Assembly (NCBI GenBank): GCA_009746045.1
Contig: RPFO01000786.1
Location: 1-50,246, forward strand
Length of the DNA stretch: 50,246 nt
Source of the DNA: Mesostigma viride
Taxonomy: Eukaryota > Streptophyta > Mesostigmatophyceae > Mesostigmatales > Mesostigmataceae
Reading direction: 5' to 3'
The notes under the pieces are model-generated. The model did no database searches, was not told the origin of the DNA, and saw nothing but the letters and a program-made list of their open reading frames with translations. Made by a program: the position numbers and the translations under genes. Of the stretch, positions 1 through 9,718 are shown piece after piece. Each line of letters opens with the position of its first letter. The first letter of the stretch is position 1.

Positions 1-750
1 TCGTAGGGCAGCACGCTGAACACAGCACCATGGCCGCCTCTCGTGGCCGGAGATCATGAACCTCAGGCTCGAGGTGTATGGCAGGAAGAACTCGTCCGAC
101 CAAGATGCGGAGATCCTCCGGCTCCTCCCTTGCCATCCCGGGCATGAGCTGCAAAAGAGCGCGGCCCATAAACTCGTTGACGACCGGGTAGCTGTAATGA
201 CGCTCTTTCCGCGGGTTGGCGAATCCGCCCCGGTTTCCGTGACGCGTCCGTGCCTTTCGCGTCCACGATCTTCACCTTGTGCACGTGCTCGAGATGGCGT
301 AGTCCAGCAGGTTCTCCATGACGATCTGTGGGTGGGCGGAGATGAAGGTGGAGTACGCCAAAGGTCCTGTACGCCGGGTGGAGAACTCGGCATCGTGGGC
401 GGCTCCGAGTCGCCGTCCCCAGTCCCGCGTTCACCCAGACCAGACGGTGGTCCTCCTTCACCTGCAGGTAGTTGTCGGCGTTGTTCCGCGGCCCCAGCGC
501 ATGCCGTGATACGCGCACCGGACGCAGGTCCGATTCCACGCGTCCGTTGTGTGAGAGCCGCGGCCTCGGTGGGGACAACCGTTCCTGACCGCGAGCGTCC
601 GGTCGTCGTCCTTGCTCCTGTATAGCAGCACCTCCTCGTTTATATCTTGACTAGCTCGTGGTCCGCGGCTTTTTCCCCACGCACACCCACTTGTCGGGCT
701 CCTGCGCCGCCGCACGCCGCACGGCGGGGCTTGGAGATTCGAACGAGAGG
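1..750 (-). pseudogene. Remnant of a Rieske [2Fe-2S] oxygenase gene
   Basis: Read on the minus strand, a stretch near 643-506 has the signature of a Rieske iron-sulfur domain: CPHRG near 577-563 and, about 15 residues later, CAYHG near 517-503, giving the C-x-H and C-x2-H cluster ligands. Further on (about 490-300), in other frames, pieces such as LVWVNAG and ENLLDYA resemble the continuation of ring-hydroxylating or chlorophyll-pathway Rieske oxygenases. The reading frame changes at least three times and the 3' end leaves the window at base 1, so the gene is broken as it stands. The family transfers electrons to a mononuclear iron site for oxygenation; which substrate this one used cannot be told. 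Its start is not defined. Whether it is viral cargo or host DNA is open. Confidence 0.55.
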
Positions 751-889
751 GCCATGTCGTCGTTTGGGGTACAAATGCAGAATTTATTTCGCGTCCGTTA
801 AGCAGACAGTCACAACACGTCTTCGTATTATTGAGGGTGTAAATATTGCCATGATCACACTTGCTCAATCGGCATTCGGAGGTAGCGCA

Positions 890-1735
890 TCTGTCATGGC
901 GGTCTCAGAGAGCGTGCCTCTCTGGCCAGCTTCTGGTTGAGCCGCATGACCTTGGCGTTGTCCCGGACGCACTGCTTGTTCGCTCGCTCACCGTGGAGAC
1001 CACTGGCGCGGAATGCGGGCTCAAACAGCTCCGGGTTCCGCTTGGCGACTTGCAAGGGGTTCGCACCCGTTTCCTTGATCTGCTGGGCCTCCGTACCTGA
1101 AGAAATGCCATGGCCAGGCTCTGGCGCTTAGTGTTGAGATCGCGAGAGGAACTCGACGCCACAACAGTCCTCTTTAACTGGGCGCGTTCTTTCCGTGACC
1201 GTGAGGTTGTTGGTGTCGTGCACGATCGGGTACAGTATACCACAGCCCTGTGAACGTCCGTGTACGCCTTAATGGAGGCGTTCAGCTCTTTGGTGGCTCA
1301 GAGCTCTGGATGCGAGGGTGCCTCTTGGATATTGGATATGGCGGTTGCCCATCGCGCTCGTCTGCGCGCCTCAGGATATCTTCGGCCAGCGAGCGGTCGG
1401 CGTCCAGGTAGCGCTCTAGCAGCACGGCCACCTTGTCGCGGAACCCGGCTGCTATCTTGCCGGGAAGCAGCATTATGATCTGAACCATCCCCTTTCGATC
1501 GGTCACGGGGGTAGCATTCTGCCTCTACCAGGAAACTTGAAGGTGTTAATAAAATTAACACCTTCACCGTGAGCTTTCTGAAGGTTGAGAAGGTAAACCC
1601 TAGGCTGCGAAAATCCCGATAGCAGCCATTGCGTCATACACCGAAATCCTCCGTATCTGTCACGCGGATCTTGCCCGCGAACTGGGGGTCCTCTTCCCCG
1701 CTGGAGGGTGTCAGGTACTGGACGATGGCCGACAT
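890..1735 (-). pseudogene. Decayed BRO/KilA-N-like paralogue (copy 1)
   Basis: The start (ATG at 1735-1733) and first 30 or so codons match the N-terminus of the intact paralogues at 10856-11725 and 42347-43234 (EEDPQFAGKIRVTD). The central block (1506-1282) has the family core MLLPGKIAA and LLERYLDADRSLAEDI, and the C-terminal block (1243-905) keeps SSRDLNTKRQSLAMAF. The three blocks lie in different frames, so several indels separate them, and a 13-bp perfect hairpin sits between the first two. This is a genuinely degenerate copy rather than one hit by a single error. The family is discussed under 10856-11725. Confidence 0.75.
1538..1566. repeat. Perfect 13-bp inverted repeat (hairpin)
   Basis: Arms 1538-1550 and 1554-1566 are exact reverse complements around a 3-base AAA loop. 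The hairpin replaces the variable stretch between the N-terminal and central blocks of the BRO-like pseudogene, just next to the codons for the conserved K-F-P-G motif. Confidence 0.9.
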
Positions 1736-1880
1736 GATGGACACTCCTCGGTGATATGTGGCGATTTTGTGTGGGATGAGAGCGCGCGTGGACGCTCGTT
1801 TACGATGCGGATGTAAGTCCTCTGACAACGGACCTCGGTGCGGGAACTACGGATGTAGTGGATTCTCTCGCACAGGCCTC
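1736..1880 (-). promoter_or_regulatory. 5' flank shared by BRO-like paralogues (copy 1)
   Basis: The DNA just upstream of the pseudogene start contains a version of the module found upstream of every paralogue in the window, with the best-kept core GCGTGGACGCTC near 1783-1800. It is most similar to the flank at 11726-11875, including a second matching stretch near 1805-1870. It is inferred to be a promoter region duplicated along with the gene. Confidence 0.5.
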
Positions 1881-1887
1881 ACACAAT

Positions 1888-2015
1888 TTATACCCGGCTG
1901 CTATCTTGCCGGGGAGCAGCATTATGATATGGGTGACCCCCTTGCGGTCGGTCACGGGCGTGTCTCGCTGCCTGGCCCGGGGAATTTCCAGTTCTCGCTT
2001 GTAGCGAGAACTTCC
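1888..2015 (-). pseudogene. Fragment of another BRO-like paralogue
   Basis: About 120 bases repeat the central block of the family (LLPGKIAA, then TDR, then the PG motif), with no start, N-terminal domain or C-terminus. It lies directly upstream of copy 1's 5' flank and ends in a perfect 10-bp hairpin (1990-1999 with 2003-2012, loop TGT) at the same place where copy 1 has its own hairpin. It reads as a broken tandem duplicate. Confidence 0.65.
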
Positions 2016-2200
2016 TCATGGCAGACGCTTTTCCCTATTTTATACTCATTGCATGAACGCTTTGTAAGTTAAAAACGTTTAAGTTAATGAAATGAAGTTA
2101 AGAAAACACGACAAAGCTACTGTTACTAGATACGATTTCAAGGCCGTCCCATAGTGGTTGAGGTAGGGACTTTGGATGCCTTTACTCAATCATCACAAAT
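2016..2200. other. AT-richer intergenic stretch
   Basis: No gene is seen here. A short motif (GTTAAAAACGTTT, near 2068-2080) recurs near 23348-23362 downstream of another BRO-like gene, so this may be a left-over 3' flank of that family. Confidence 0.4.
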
Positions 2201-4029
2201 TTACGAGGCGAACCGCTTGCCGCCCATGCCCGACTGGATGCGCAACACGTTGAAGCTGCGGGCGTAGACCTCGATGGTGCCCTGGGGCACGCCGCCGGTG
2301 CCCAGACCCTTGAGGTTGAGCTTGACGCTGTCCAGCCGCGACATGTTGACGGACCCGGTGGGCTTCCAGGACTCGGGGTCGACGGCGAAGGGGATCACGT
2401 ACACGTTGCTGTCCCGGAGCACGCGGGTGTGGAAGTCGGAGGGCAGCGCGTAGGAGAAGTAGATGGGGTCGCGGCCCTCGCCGAACACGGTCTGCGAGTT
2501 GAGCAGCAGGTTGCAGGTGGTGAAGAGGTGGCCGTCTCCGAACGCCGAGTTGTCGTTCCAGAACTTCCAGTACCCGTTGTGTAGGCGAACTCGGCGTCGG
2601 AGCGGTACTTGGAGTCGACGAAGGAGAGCGAGGCGGGCTTGAAGAAGAAGAGGAGCTCCTTGACGGGGTGGTTGAACTTGAGGTCGAGGGAGAGCTCTTC
2701 CTCTCCGCCCACGTGCTGCTGGATGCGCTGGGTCTCGGTGATGAGGTACTCGTGGGAGTTGAGCGCGAACTGGCGGCGCTCGAAGTCGTCCAGGTAGATG
2801 TAGCGGGCCAGGAGCTTGCACTGGAAGACAGGCGGGGTGGCGATCCAGCCCGTGCGGGGGTTGATGTTGTTCAAGGTCTGAGTGGTCGGGGCGGTGATCG
2901 TGGCGGTGGACGCGTTTACCCCGAGGGCGTTCAACTGAGAGTATTCCACGGAGATCTCGTAGGTGTACCCGTTCAAACTGCGCCATCTCACCGAGAACCC
3001 CGTCAACTGCTCCTTTGCGTTTGTAGAGGGGCTCGTAGGGTTGGGGTCCGGGAGGGACGTGGTCCAGGTCATCACGTAGGCCTGACCCTTGGTTAGCGCG
3101 GCCGTCGGATAGGTCGTCTCATTGTTACCGCTCCCGGTTGCGGCCGAGGTTTTTGCCAGGTCCACCTCGTTCAAGATCCAGTTCAAAGTCTGGTCCTTCG
3201 CCCACATAATGTTAGTGAGATTGCTCGTCTCTCGCCTGGTCACGTACAGCGTGGATCCCGTGTCCATCAAGCCCAAAATCCTCTTAACCTCCGCCAGCCT
3301 CAGCGCGTTGGTGTGAAAGCTCGTACTAGCGACAATCTTATAGTTGGTCAACGGGACTGTGCCGCTGACGCTCCCCGTCGCGGGTGCGGTGCTGGCGGCC
3401 GTCAGATTCCACCAGTAGCGCGTGAAGAGGTTGTCGGCGGTGGCGAACTGCACCTTGATGACGACCTCGTGATACTGCAGGGCGATCATGGGCAGCGCGA
3501 GGCCGGGTTCCGCGGTGAAGGTGAACTCCAGGGGGATGTACAGGTGCTGCGGGTTCTTCCCCGAGCAGTAGTCGACGATGCGGCCGAGCTCGTCGATCTC
3601 CACACTGCCACCGTGGTTGACGGGGATGTTGTCGACGCTGCTCTCGAAGGCCCGCTTGCTCAGTACGTCGTTGATGTGCAGGAAATCGCCGGTGATCTTC
3701 TCGATGGAGTAGCCGCCGATAACGAGCTCGACGTGGTCGATCAGGATGCGACCGAAGTCCTTGGCGAAGGGGGAGAAGCCCACGTTGGGGAACGCGTCCA
3801 CTCGGATGTAGGCCATGAGCTTGGTGACGAGGTCGCCGGACCGGGGGAGCTTGAACTCGACGGCCTGGCCGTACCCGACGATGCCCGCGGATTGCGTGAC
3901 CTCGGTGTCCTCCATGGCGAAGTTGGTGTGGCGGGGGTACACGGTCTTGAAGAAGGTGACCTCGGGGTCGACGATGAGGGCGACGTCTTGTGTGCCCTTG
4001 GCGCGCAGAGCCATGATGGGATGCGACAT
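2201..4029 (-). CDS. Major capsid protein, double jelly-roll (MCP 1), one frame change
   Basis: About 608 residues, encoding the capsomer-forming double jelly-roll protein of Nucleocytoviricota. The N-terminus has the family pattern TFFKTVYPRHTNF, followed by FKLPRSGDL in the first jelly roll. The second part has YIYLDDFERRQFA, the helix-strand HEYLITETQ, HPVKELLFFFKP, RDPIYFSY and the end motif MGGKRFAS. The frame is open from 4029 to about 2580 and resumes one base back just before GYWKFW, to the stop at 2201. The sibling MCP at 4094-5859 changes frame in the same direction at the same aligned place. A region around residues 225-360 (Ser/Thr/Asn-rich) differs from the other two MCPs and probably forms surface loops. 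A 64-base gap separates its start from the stop of MCP 2, so the two are likely co-oriented late genes. Confidence 0.93.
2574..2584 (-). other. Frame-change point in MCP 1
   Basis: Upstream frame reads ...EFAY then runs into a Gly/Ser/Thr-rich false frame. The conserved frame is recovered by a -1 shift in the ACAACGGGTACTGG stretch (minus strand). There is no long homopolymer here, unlike most of the other frame changes in the window. Confidence 0.7.
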
Positions 4030-4093
4030 TTCAGGTGAAGGTTTCTACCATAACCGTGAGAATATTTTTATTCCAGTCGAGGCCCGCGCGAAA

Positions 4094-5859
4094 TTACGAG
4101 GCGTACCGCTTGCCTCCCATGCCGTTCATGATCTTCATGACGTTGAAGTTCTTGGCGTAGACGTTCAGGGTGCCGGCGGGGGTGGTAGTGCCCATCCCCT
4201 TGAGCACGAGCTTGACGTCATCGAGCCGCGACATGTTGATGGAGCCGGAGGGCTTCCAGGAGTCGGGCTGCATGGAGAAGGGGATCACGTAGACGTGACT
4301 GTCCTTGTCCACGCGCTTGTGGAATTGGTTGGGGACCACGTAGTCGAAGTAGACGGGGTCCCTGCCGTCCGCGTACACGTTCTGGGAGTTGAGGATGAGG
4401 TTGGCCGTGGTGAAGAGGTGCCCCTCTCCGAACGAGGAGGCGACGTTCTTGAAGGACCAGTACCCTTGTAGTAGTCCTTGAGGTCTTCGGTCCACCACTC
4501 GTCAGGGCGGTAGAAGAAGATGAGCTCTTTGGTGGGGTGGTTGAACTTGAGGTCGACCACGACCTGGTCGGTGTTGGCGCCGAGGAACTGCTGGTGGTGC
4601 TGGTACTCGGTGATGAGGTACTCGTGCGGGTTGACCGCGAACTGGCGGCGCTCGAAGTCGTCCAGGTAGATGTAGCGGCAGATGAGCTTGGCGGCGAGGC
4701 TGGGCGGCCGGGCGATCCACGTGGCGCGGTCGTTGGCGGTCGTCGCGTAGGAGGTGGGCGTGAACTTGTACTCGCGGGGGATGACGGCATCCTGGATCTC
4801 AAACACCTGGTCGTTGTTATATCCCCCTGCTGATAACGGGATCTTGAACTTGATGGCGAGCTTCGGGTCCACCCCGCGGTCGTGATGACGCCGTTGCGAC
4901 CACTTGCGACGTTCCAGCGGTTACGGAAGCGCCTAGATCAGTGGCAGCTGAGACGTTATTATAGACCATGGTGACCTTGTCGGTGTACATCGCGTTCTCG
5001 ATGACGTAGTTGACCCACCGGAGGTTTCCCTCCTGCTCCACCAAATGCGCCATCGTGTTGCCGTACCTGCCCTCCAGGTACAGCTTGCGGATGAGCGCGC
5101 GGACGGCGTTCTCGTCGGTTAGCTTGTACTTGTTCGTATCGTACACGGTACTGCCGAGTTCCGTCTTGATGACGTTAATCCCCCCAGCCCCGGCAGCCCC
5201 CACGGCCCCCACCGTAAAGAAAGCCGGCTCGGTGACCGAGCGGTGGTTGAAGATGGCTCCGGCGTCGTTGAACTTGACCTTGACGCGCACCTCGTGGTAC
5301 TGCAGGGCGATCATGGGCAGCGCGAGGCCCGGGTCGGCGGTGAAGCTGAAGTCGAGCGGGATGTAGAGGTACTGCTTGGCGGTCCCGGTGGCCTGCTCGA
5401 CGATCTTCCCGGCCTTGTCGAACTTGACGCCGGCGCCGTGATTGGCGGGCATGTTATCGACGTAGCTGGCGTAGTCCGCGCGGGACAGGAGGTCGTTCAC
5501 ATGCAGCATGTCGCCGGTGATCCTCTCGATCTGGTAGCCGCCGATGGTGAGCTCGAAGTACTGGATGAGGGCGCGGCCGAAGTCCCAGATGAAGGGACAG
5601 AACTTGCCGCCCCAGTCGGAGACCGCGCCGACCTCGAGGAAGAGGACGCAGCGGGTGACGAGGTCGCCGGACCGGGGGAGCTTGAACTCGACGGTCTGGC
5701 CGTACCCGACGGACCCGGTGGACTGGGTGATGACGGTGTCGTCCCACGCGAAGTTGGTGTGGCGGGGGTACACGGAGCGCCAGAAGTGACTTCGGGGTTG
5801 ACGATGCAGGCGATGTCCTGGCTCCCCTTGGCCTTGAGTTGCATGATAGCGTGTGCCAT
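4094..5859 (-). CDS. Major capsid protein (MCP 2), interrupted by three frame changes
   Basis: A second MCP of about 585 residues starting at MAHAIMQLKAKGSQD (ATG 5859-5857). Conserved blocks appear in order in three successive frames: N-terminus to NPEVT (near 5785), then YPRHTNF through FKLPRSGDL and LALPMIALQYHEV (5773 to about 4870), then YIYLDDFERRQFA and HPTKELIFFYRP (4872 to about 4475), then GYWSFKN, FGEGHLFTT and the end motif MGGKRYAS. Shifts lie near 5788 (-1), 4870 (a GGGG run) and 4472 (-1, a GGG run). The residues are otherwise well conserved, with no extra stops within blocks, so sequencing indels are likelier than decay. The second shift is a +1. The closest relative in the window is MCP 1. 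Confidence 0.88.
4466..4476 (-). other. Frame-change point in MCP 2, homologous to that in MCP 1
   Basis: The frame moves by -1 at AAGGGTACTGG (minus strand), immediately before the conserved GYW. This aligns with the frame change in MCP 1 at about 2580. Confidence 0.7.
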
Positions 5860-5952
5860 CGCGGATGTGTGCGTTCTAAAGTGGGCGGAGAAAAAAAAGT
5901 GCGGCCCTCCGCTCGAAAACAAAATGTGTGCTGACGGTAGTATGCCGACCAC
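5860..5952. promoter_or_regulatory. Divergent promoter between MCP 2 and MCP 3
   Basis: A 93-bp gap between two outward-facing MCP genes must hold both promoters. It contains an 8-A run near 5890-5897 and an A-rich stretch near 5916-5927 within GC-rich surroundings. No consensus element is certain. Confidence 0.45.
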
Positions 5953-7605
5953 ATGTCTCAGGATCTGTCTGCGCCCATCGTCTGGCTGGAGGCCAAGGGG
6001 AGTTTCGACACGTACTTGACGGCGGTGCCGGAGAAGACGTACTTCAAGAGGATCTACAGCCGCCACACGAACTTCTCGTGGGCGGACGTGGAGCTGCTCT
6101 CGGTGACCCCCCCCACGTACGGCGGCGACCTGCGGTTCATGATCCCGAAGATCGGCGACCTGGTCACGCAGATGTACCTCTACTACAACATCGGCAAGCT
6201 GAACTACGGCACGGCGAACATCAGCATCAGCCGGCCCGCGCTGAACGCAAATCTGGCGGTGAACGCGAACCTGCCCACGGTCGCGACGGACGTGGTGGCG
6301 GCTTTCGAGGCCGACAAGCTGCCCCTGGTCGCGGACGGGGAGTACGACGGCCTGACGCACGAGGACCTGAACGCCGCGTGGATCGACCACCTGGGGTACG
6401 TGCTGACGAACACGGTGGAGCTGTGGATCGGCGGGCAGAAGATCGAGAGCCACACGGGCGACTTCCTGCACGTGTGGGACTCGCTGACCGCGTCCAGGGA
6501 GCACAGCTCCATCTCCAACCTGCCCAAGGAGCACGGGGGGGTGGGCAACGTCGGCACGCAGCACGACCAGCACATCTACGTCCCGCTGCAGTTCTTCTTC
6601 AACCGCAACCCCGGGCACGCGCTCCCCATCGCCGCTCTGCAGTACCACGACGTGGAGGTGCGCGTGAAGCTCAGCCAGAAGCCGCTGAGGGCGGACTACA
6701 CGCGGTACTTCGAGAAGGTGCCGTTCGGGAAGGAAGTGACGGTCGCCGACAAGCTGCGGTACACGCCCCAGGACGTGCAGGTGTACATCGAGACGGAGAC
6801 GCTGGACAGCAATCAAAAGCCGATCAACGCGTTCACGTACGCGTCGACGAACGAGTACCTCAAGAACAAGGCCTTGGGAGGGGAGATCCTCAAGGCGGCC
6901 CTGGTGACTCGTTTCGTGTTCCTGGACAAGTTCGAGAGGCAGCAGTTCGTGTCGGGTAAGCACAGCTACCTGATCACGGAGACGCAGCACATGTCCTTCC
7001 CGCTGAAGAGCGAGGACAAGCTGATCAAGGAGTACCTGCTGGACGACTTCACGGGCGCGTGCAAGGAGCTGATCTTCTTCTTCCGTGCGGACCACAAGCG
7101 ACTGGAGGGGTCGGGCGACAAGAACTCCAACTGGGACTTCTGGAACTTCGAGGGCAACCGGCCGTTCGACGCGAACGAAATGAAGCTGGCACCATCTGGG
7201 GGGTACTATCTGCCCACGTTCGGCAAGCAGATGGCGCACATCGACAACACCTTCTTCGACCGCGCGACGTTCGCGATCAACGGCAAGGAGCTCTGGGCGC
7301 CCCCCCGCGACCCCCTCTGGTTCAGCCACTACCTGCCGTCGGAGTTCCACAGCAAGGTGCCGGTCGAGAACAACTTCGAGATGATCTACGTGATGCCGTT
7401 CGCGGTGTTCCCGGAGTCGGACGACCCGAGCGGCAGCATCAACCTGAGCAAGATCGACCGCCCGGTGCTCCATTTCCGGTTCAAGCAGGTCCCGGGCCTC
7501 AAGGAGGGCGCGGTGATGACCGACGGCCACGTCGAGGTGTACGCCCGTACGCTGAACCTGGTCGAGATCGCCGAGGGGCACGGGCGCAAGGTGTTCCTGA
7601 CTTAA
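5953..7605 (+). CDS. Major capsid protein, double jelly-roll (MCP 3), intact
   Basis: An uninterrupted 550-residue MCP homologue. It starts MSQDLSAPIVWLEAKG and has TYFKRIYSRHTNFSW, IPKIGDLVTQ, HALPIAALQYHDVEV, FLDKFERQQFVS, HSYLITETQ, CKELIFFFRAD and RDPLWFSHYLPSEF. It is clearly more divergent from MCP 1 and 2 than they are from each other: it lacks the PRSGDL form and ends HGRKVFLT instead of GGKR-aromatic-AS. It may form a different capsomer (for example a minor or vertex-specific one). Its stop codon overlaps the stop of the convergent LysM gene by two bases. Confidence 0.95.
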   Translation: MSQDLSAPIVWLEAKGSFDTYLTAVPEKTYFKRIYSRHTNFSWADVELLSVTPPTYGGDLRFMIPKIGDLVTQMYLYYNIGKLNYGTANISISRPALNANLAVNANLPTVATDVVAAFEADKLPLVADGEYDGLTHEDLNAAWIDHLGYVLTNTVELWIGGQKIESHTGDFLHVWDSLTASREHSSISNLPKEHGGVGNVGTQHDQHIYVPLQFFFNRNPGHALPIAALQYHDVEVRVKLSQKPLRADYTRYFEKVPFGKEVTVADKLRYTPQDVQVYIETETLDSNQKPINAFTYASTNEYLKNKALGGEILKAALVTRFVFLDKFERQQFVSGKHSYLITETQHMSFPLKSEDKLIKEYLLDDFTGACKELIFFFRADHKRLEGSGDKNSNWDFWNFEGNRPFDANEMKLAPSGGYYLPTFGKQMAHIDNTFFDRATFAINGKELWAPPRDPLWFSHYLPSEFHSKVPVENNFEMIYVMPFAVFPESDDPSGSINLSKIDRPVLHFRFKQVPGLKEGAVMTDGHVEVYARTLNLVEIAEGHGRKVFLT

Positions 7606-8765
7606 GCCGCCGCCTCATTGACGGGCGGGGGGAAGGGGAAGAGGTATTGCGCCCAGGGCAGCAGCTCCGTCCCGACGTTAAGCGCGCGCCTCCTCCACGA
7701 GTGGTCTTGCGGCGCCCACCCCCTTTGATAGACGTGATAGGCGGCGGCGGGGATGGCGGCCATGTAAGGCGCGTACGGCATACTGGGGGGGGCCATCATG
7801 GCGGCCGCCATAAGCATCGGGGTCACGTTGGCGTCGTTCCAAAGCACGTCCTTGGCGAAGTTGCCCACCCCATGCCACGGTTTTTCGAGGGCCCTATCGA
7901 AGCGCCCTCCGAGCCCCTGCGCTACCGTTCCCGCCAACAGCCCGGTGGGGCCGAGACTGGCTCCGGCTAAGAACGGGAGGGCGGAGAGGAGTTTCGTGTA
8001 GGCGCCGACGTAATCCCCTTCCCGGTGGGCGTTGAACCGGTCCACGGCGCCCAGCCCCTTCGAGATCCCTCCCCACGAAAAGTCGCTAAGTCTGGGCACG
8101 CCCCATTCGGGGAGTTTCCCCTGCACGAGCCCGCCCAGATTGCGGAGGGCGCCGGGGACGATATTCATCACGTCGCCGGGGATCCCGGCGACCGCCGGGA
8201 TGGCGGCGGCGCCCAGAGAGAGGTAGTTGGCGAGTCTCGGGCTCGTCTTGGCTACACGATCGTATACGGGGTTGAAAACCCCGGCGATCCTTTCGTTCCA
8301 CTTCTGCTTGCCGCTCGTGACAGGTGGTTCGGGACGCCAGGCCTTCTCGGGTTTGGGCGGGCCGGACCCCTCCATGTTCAAAGGGCTGATGATGGCGTTC
8401 ACGAAATCGCGGTAGTCCAACTTGTCGGGGATGAACAGCACGTCTCCTGGGGACATTGTCATCGGGGAGACGTGCGGGTTGGCCACCACGATGTCCTCGG
8501 GCGGCACCTCGAACTTGGCCCCGATCTTCGCCCACGTGTCCCCCTCTTGGACGGTGTACCTGGTCTTGCTGTCGACGACTCGATTGGTGTAGGCCCCGCG
8601 CTCCTGTTCGACCCAGAAGGGCTTCATGTTGCGATCGTACGCCTCGTTGAGGATGGCGTCGTAGTCGTCAGCGTTCCCGGGCATCACGGGGACGGTCTTC
8701 GTGAGCGCCGCCTTGTCTTGGGTATGCAAGAACTCCTTCAATATGGCCCTCAGATCCGACTCCAT
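7602..8765 (-). CDS. LysM-domain protein, probable virion or lytic protein
   Basis: 387 residues. Residues 69-113 are a LysM domain (RYTVQEGDTW near its start, DIVVANPHV in the middle, PGDVLFIP at the end). LysM folds bind N-acetylglucosamine polymers such as peptidoglycan or chitin, in viruses often on virion or lysis proteins. The C-terminal two thirds (about 150-370) are rich in Gly, Ala and Pro with hydrophobic stretches (LAGASLGPTGLLAG, MLMAAAMMAPP) that could insert in a membrane. No catalytic domain is recognised. Convergent and tail-to-tail with MCP 3. The ATG is preceded within a few bases by TATAATA, a motif seen before other genes here. Confidence 0.85.
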   Translation of the reverse strand: MESDLRAILKEFLHTQDKAALTKTVPVMPGNADDYDAILNEAYDRNMKPFWVEQERGAYTNRVVDSKTRYTVQEGDTWAKIGAKFEVPPEDIVVANPHVSPMTMSPGDVLFIPDKLDYRDFVNAIISPLNMEGSGPPKPEKAWRPEPPVTSGKQKWNERIAGVFNPVYDRVAKTSPRLANYLSLGAAAIPAVAGIPGDVMNIVPGALRNLGGLVQGKLPEWGVPRLSDFSWGGISKGLGAVDRFNAHREGDYVGAYTKLLSALPFLAGASLGPTGLLAGTVAQGLGGRFDRALEKPWHGVGNFAKDVLWNDANVTPMLMAAAMMAPPSMPYAPYMAAIPAAAYHVYQRGWAPQDHSWRRRALNVGTELLPWAQYLFPFPPPVNEAAA

Positions 8766-8796
8766 GTATTATACTAGGGAGACAAATTTATGCCCG

Positions 8797-9312
8797 TCAC
8801 TCTTCCTCGATCACCAGCTTCACCCTCGCCTTCTTTCCGCCGATGAGCATGACCTTCTCGATGACGGTGTGCGTCTTGTCCTCCCTGGCCTGCTGCTCGC
8901 TCGCTGGCGCCATCCCCATGACCTTGGATAGAATCTGGAAGACCTCGTCGTCGTCCGGGATGATGAACGCCTCCTCGCCGCCAACGAGAGGGGGGGCGGC
9001 GTGGTGCCCCTCCTCCTCGTGGTGCTCTTCCTCGTCCTCCTCGTCTTCTCCCTCGTCTTCTTCCTCGTCGCTATCCGTGTCGTCCCGCTTGCTAAAGACG
9101 ACCTCGTGGTCGTTGTTGAGCGCGACCACGTAGCCCTTCTTCAACCCGGCCATGACGATGTCCGCGAGGTCCTCGTCTTCGCGCGCGGACTCTGTCACGC
9201 ACTCCATCACGAGGTCCACGAGGTCCTTCTCCTTCCCCGAGGCGCACTGGGTCTTAGGAACGGAACAAAAGGCGCGGAACATGGTCGAGATGGTATAGTG
9301 GTAGGGACACAT
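8797..9312 (-). CDS. Acidic protein of unknown function
   Basis: 171 residues from the ATG at 9312 (MCPYHYTISTMFRAF). The open frame extends further upstream, but that part overlaps the divergent gene at 9374 and looks like its shadow. The middle holds a long Asp/Glu run with a few His (about residues 95-117), flanked by predicted ordered parts; the C-terminus is basic and hydrophobic (KKARVKLVIEEE). I do not recognise the family. Acidic runs like this occur in proteins that bind basic partners, which is inference only. Confidence 0.75.
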   Translation of the reverse strand: MCPYHYTISTMFRAFCSVPKTQCASGKEKDLVDLVMECVTESAREDEDLADIVMAGLKKGYVVALNNDHEVVFSKRDDTDSDEEEDEGEDEEDEEEHHEEEGHHAAPPLVGGEEAFIIPDDDEVFQILSKVMGMAPASEQQAREDKTHTVIEKVMLIGGKKARVKLVIEEE

Positions 9313-9373
9313 TTTCTTTTTGCGCGTACGAACGCGACACGATAATTTCCCGTCCATTGGTAGAGACTCGACC

Positions 9374-9652
9374 ATGGCGGACATAAACACGAAGAACTTG
9401 ACCACGAACGTTTTGAGCGTGAAGCGGAAGCTGCGGTTCGAGGCGACGGGGGAGACGATGTCCCGCGTGAACCCGCTGGACGTGGGCAACCACCGGATAT
9501 ACATCACGATGGTCAGCGACGGGCCGAACTTGCCGCCGTACCCGACCCTCTTTTTCCTGGAGAAGGGCGGCGATCACCCTATATTAGACGACTCGGACCC
9601 CAACTTCAACGGGTACACGTATCTCGGGAGCATCGCGTACGGCGGCGACTGA
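9374..9652 (+). CDS. Small unknown protein
   Basis: 92 residues from ATG 9374 (MADINTKNLTTNVLSVKRK). It looks globular, with hydrophobic strands (HRIYITMV, PTLFFLEKG) and a Gly-rich end. Not recognised. It is divergent from the acidic gene, leaving a 61-bp shared promoter (9313-9373), and lies 66 bp upstream of PCNA on the same strand. Confidence 0.7.
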   Translation: MADINTKNLTTNVLSVKRKLRFEATGETMSRVNPLDVGNHRIYITMVSDGPNLPPYPTLFFLEKGGDHPILDDSDPNFNGYTYLGSIAYGGD

Positions 9653-9718
9653 GACGGACAAACGTCCACCGCGTCCGCGCCTACCGGTTCGAGTATATCG
9701 TTCGCCTGCTGTAAAGGG

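Noticed and set aside
3313-4038. Plus-strand ORFs over MCP 1 and MCP 2
   Set aside because: Asp/Val/Leu-rich antisense shadows.
5497-7581. Long minus-strand frame antisense to MCP 3 (694 codons)
   Set aside because: Arg/Leu/Val-rich shadow of a GC-rich gene; only its final part, in frame with the MCP 2 start, is real.
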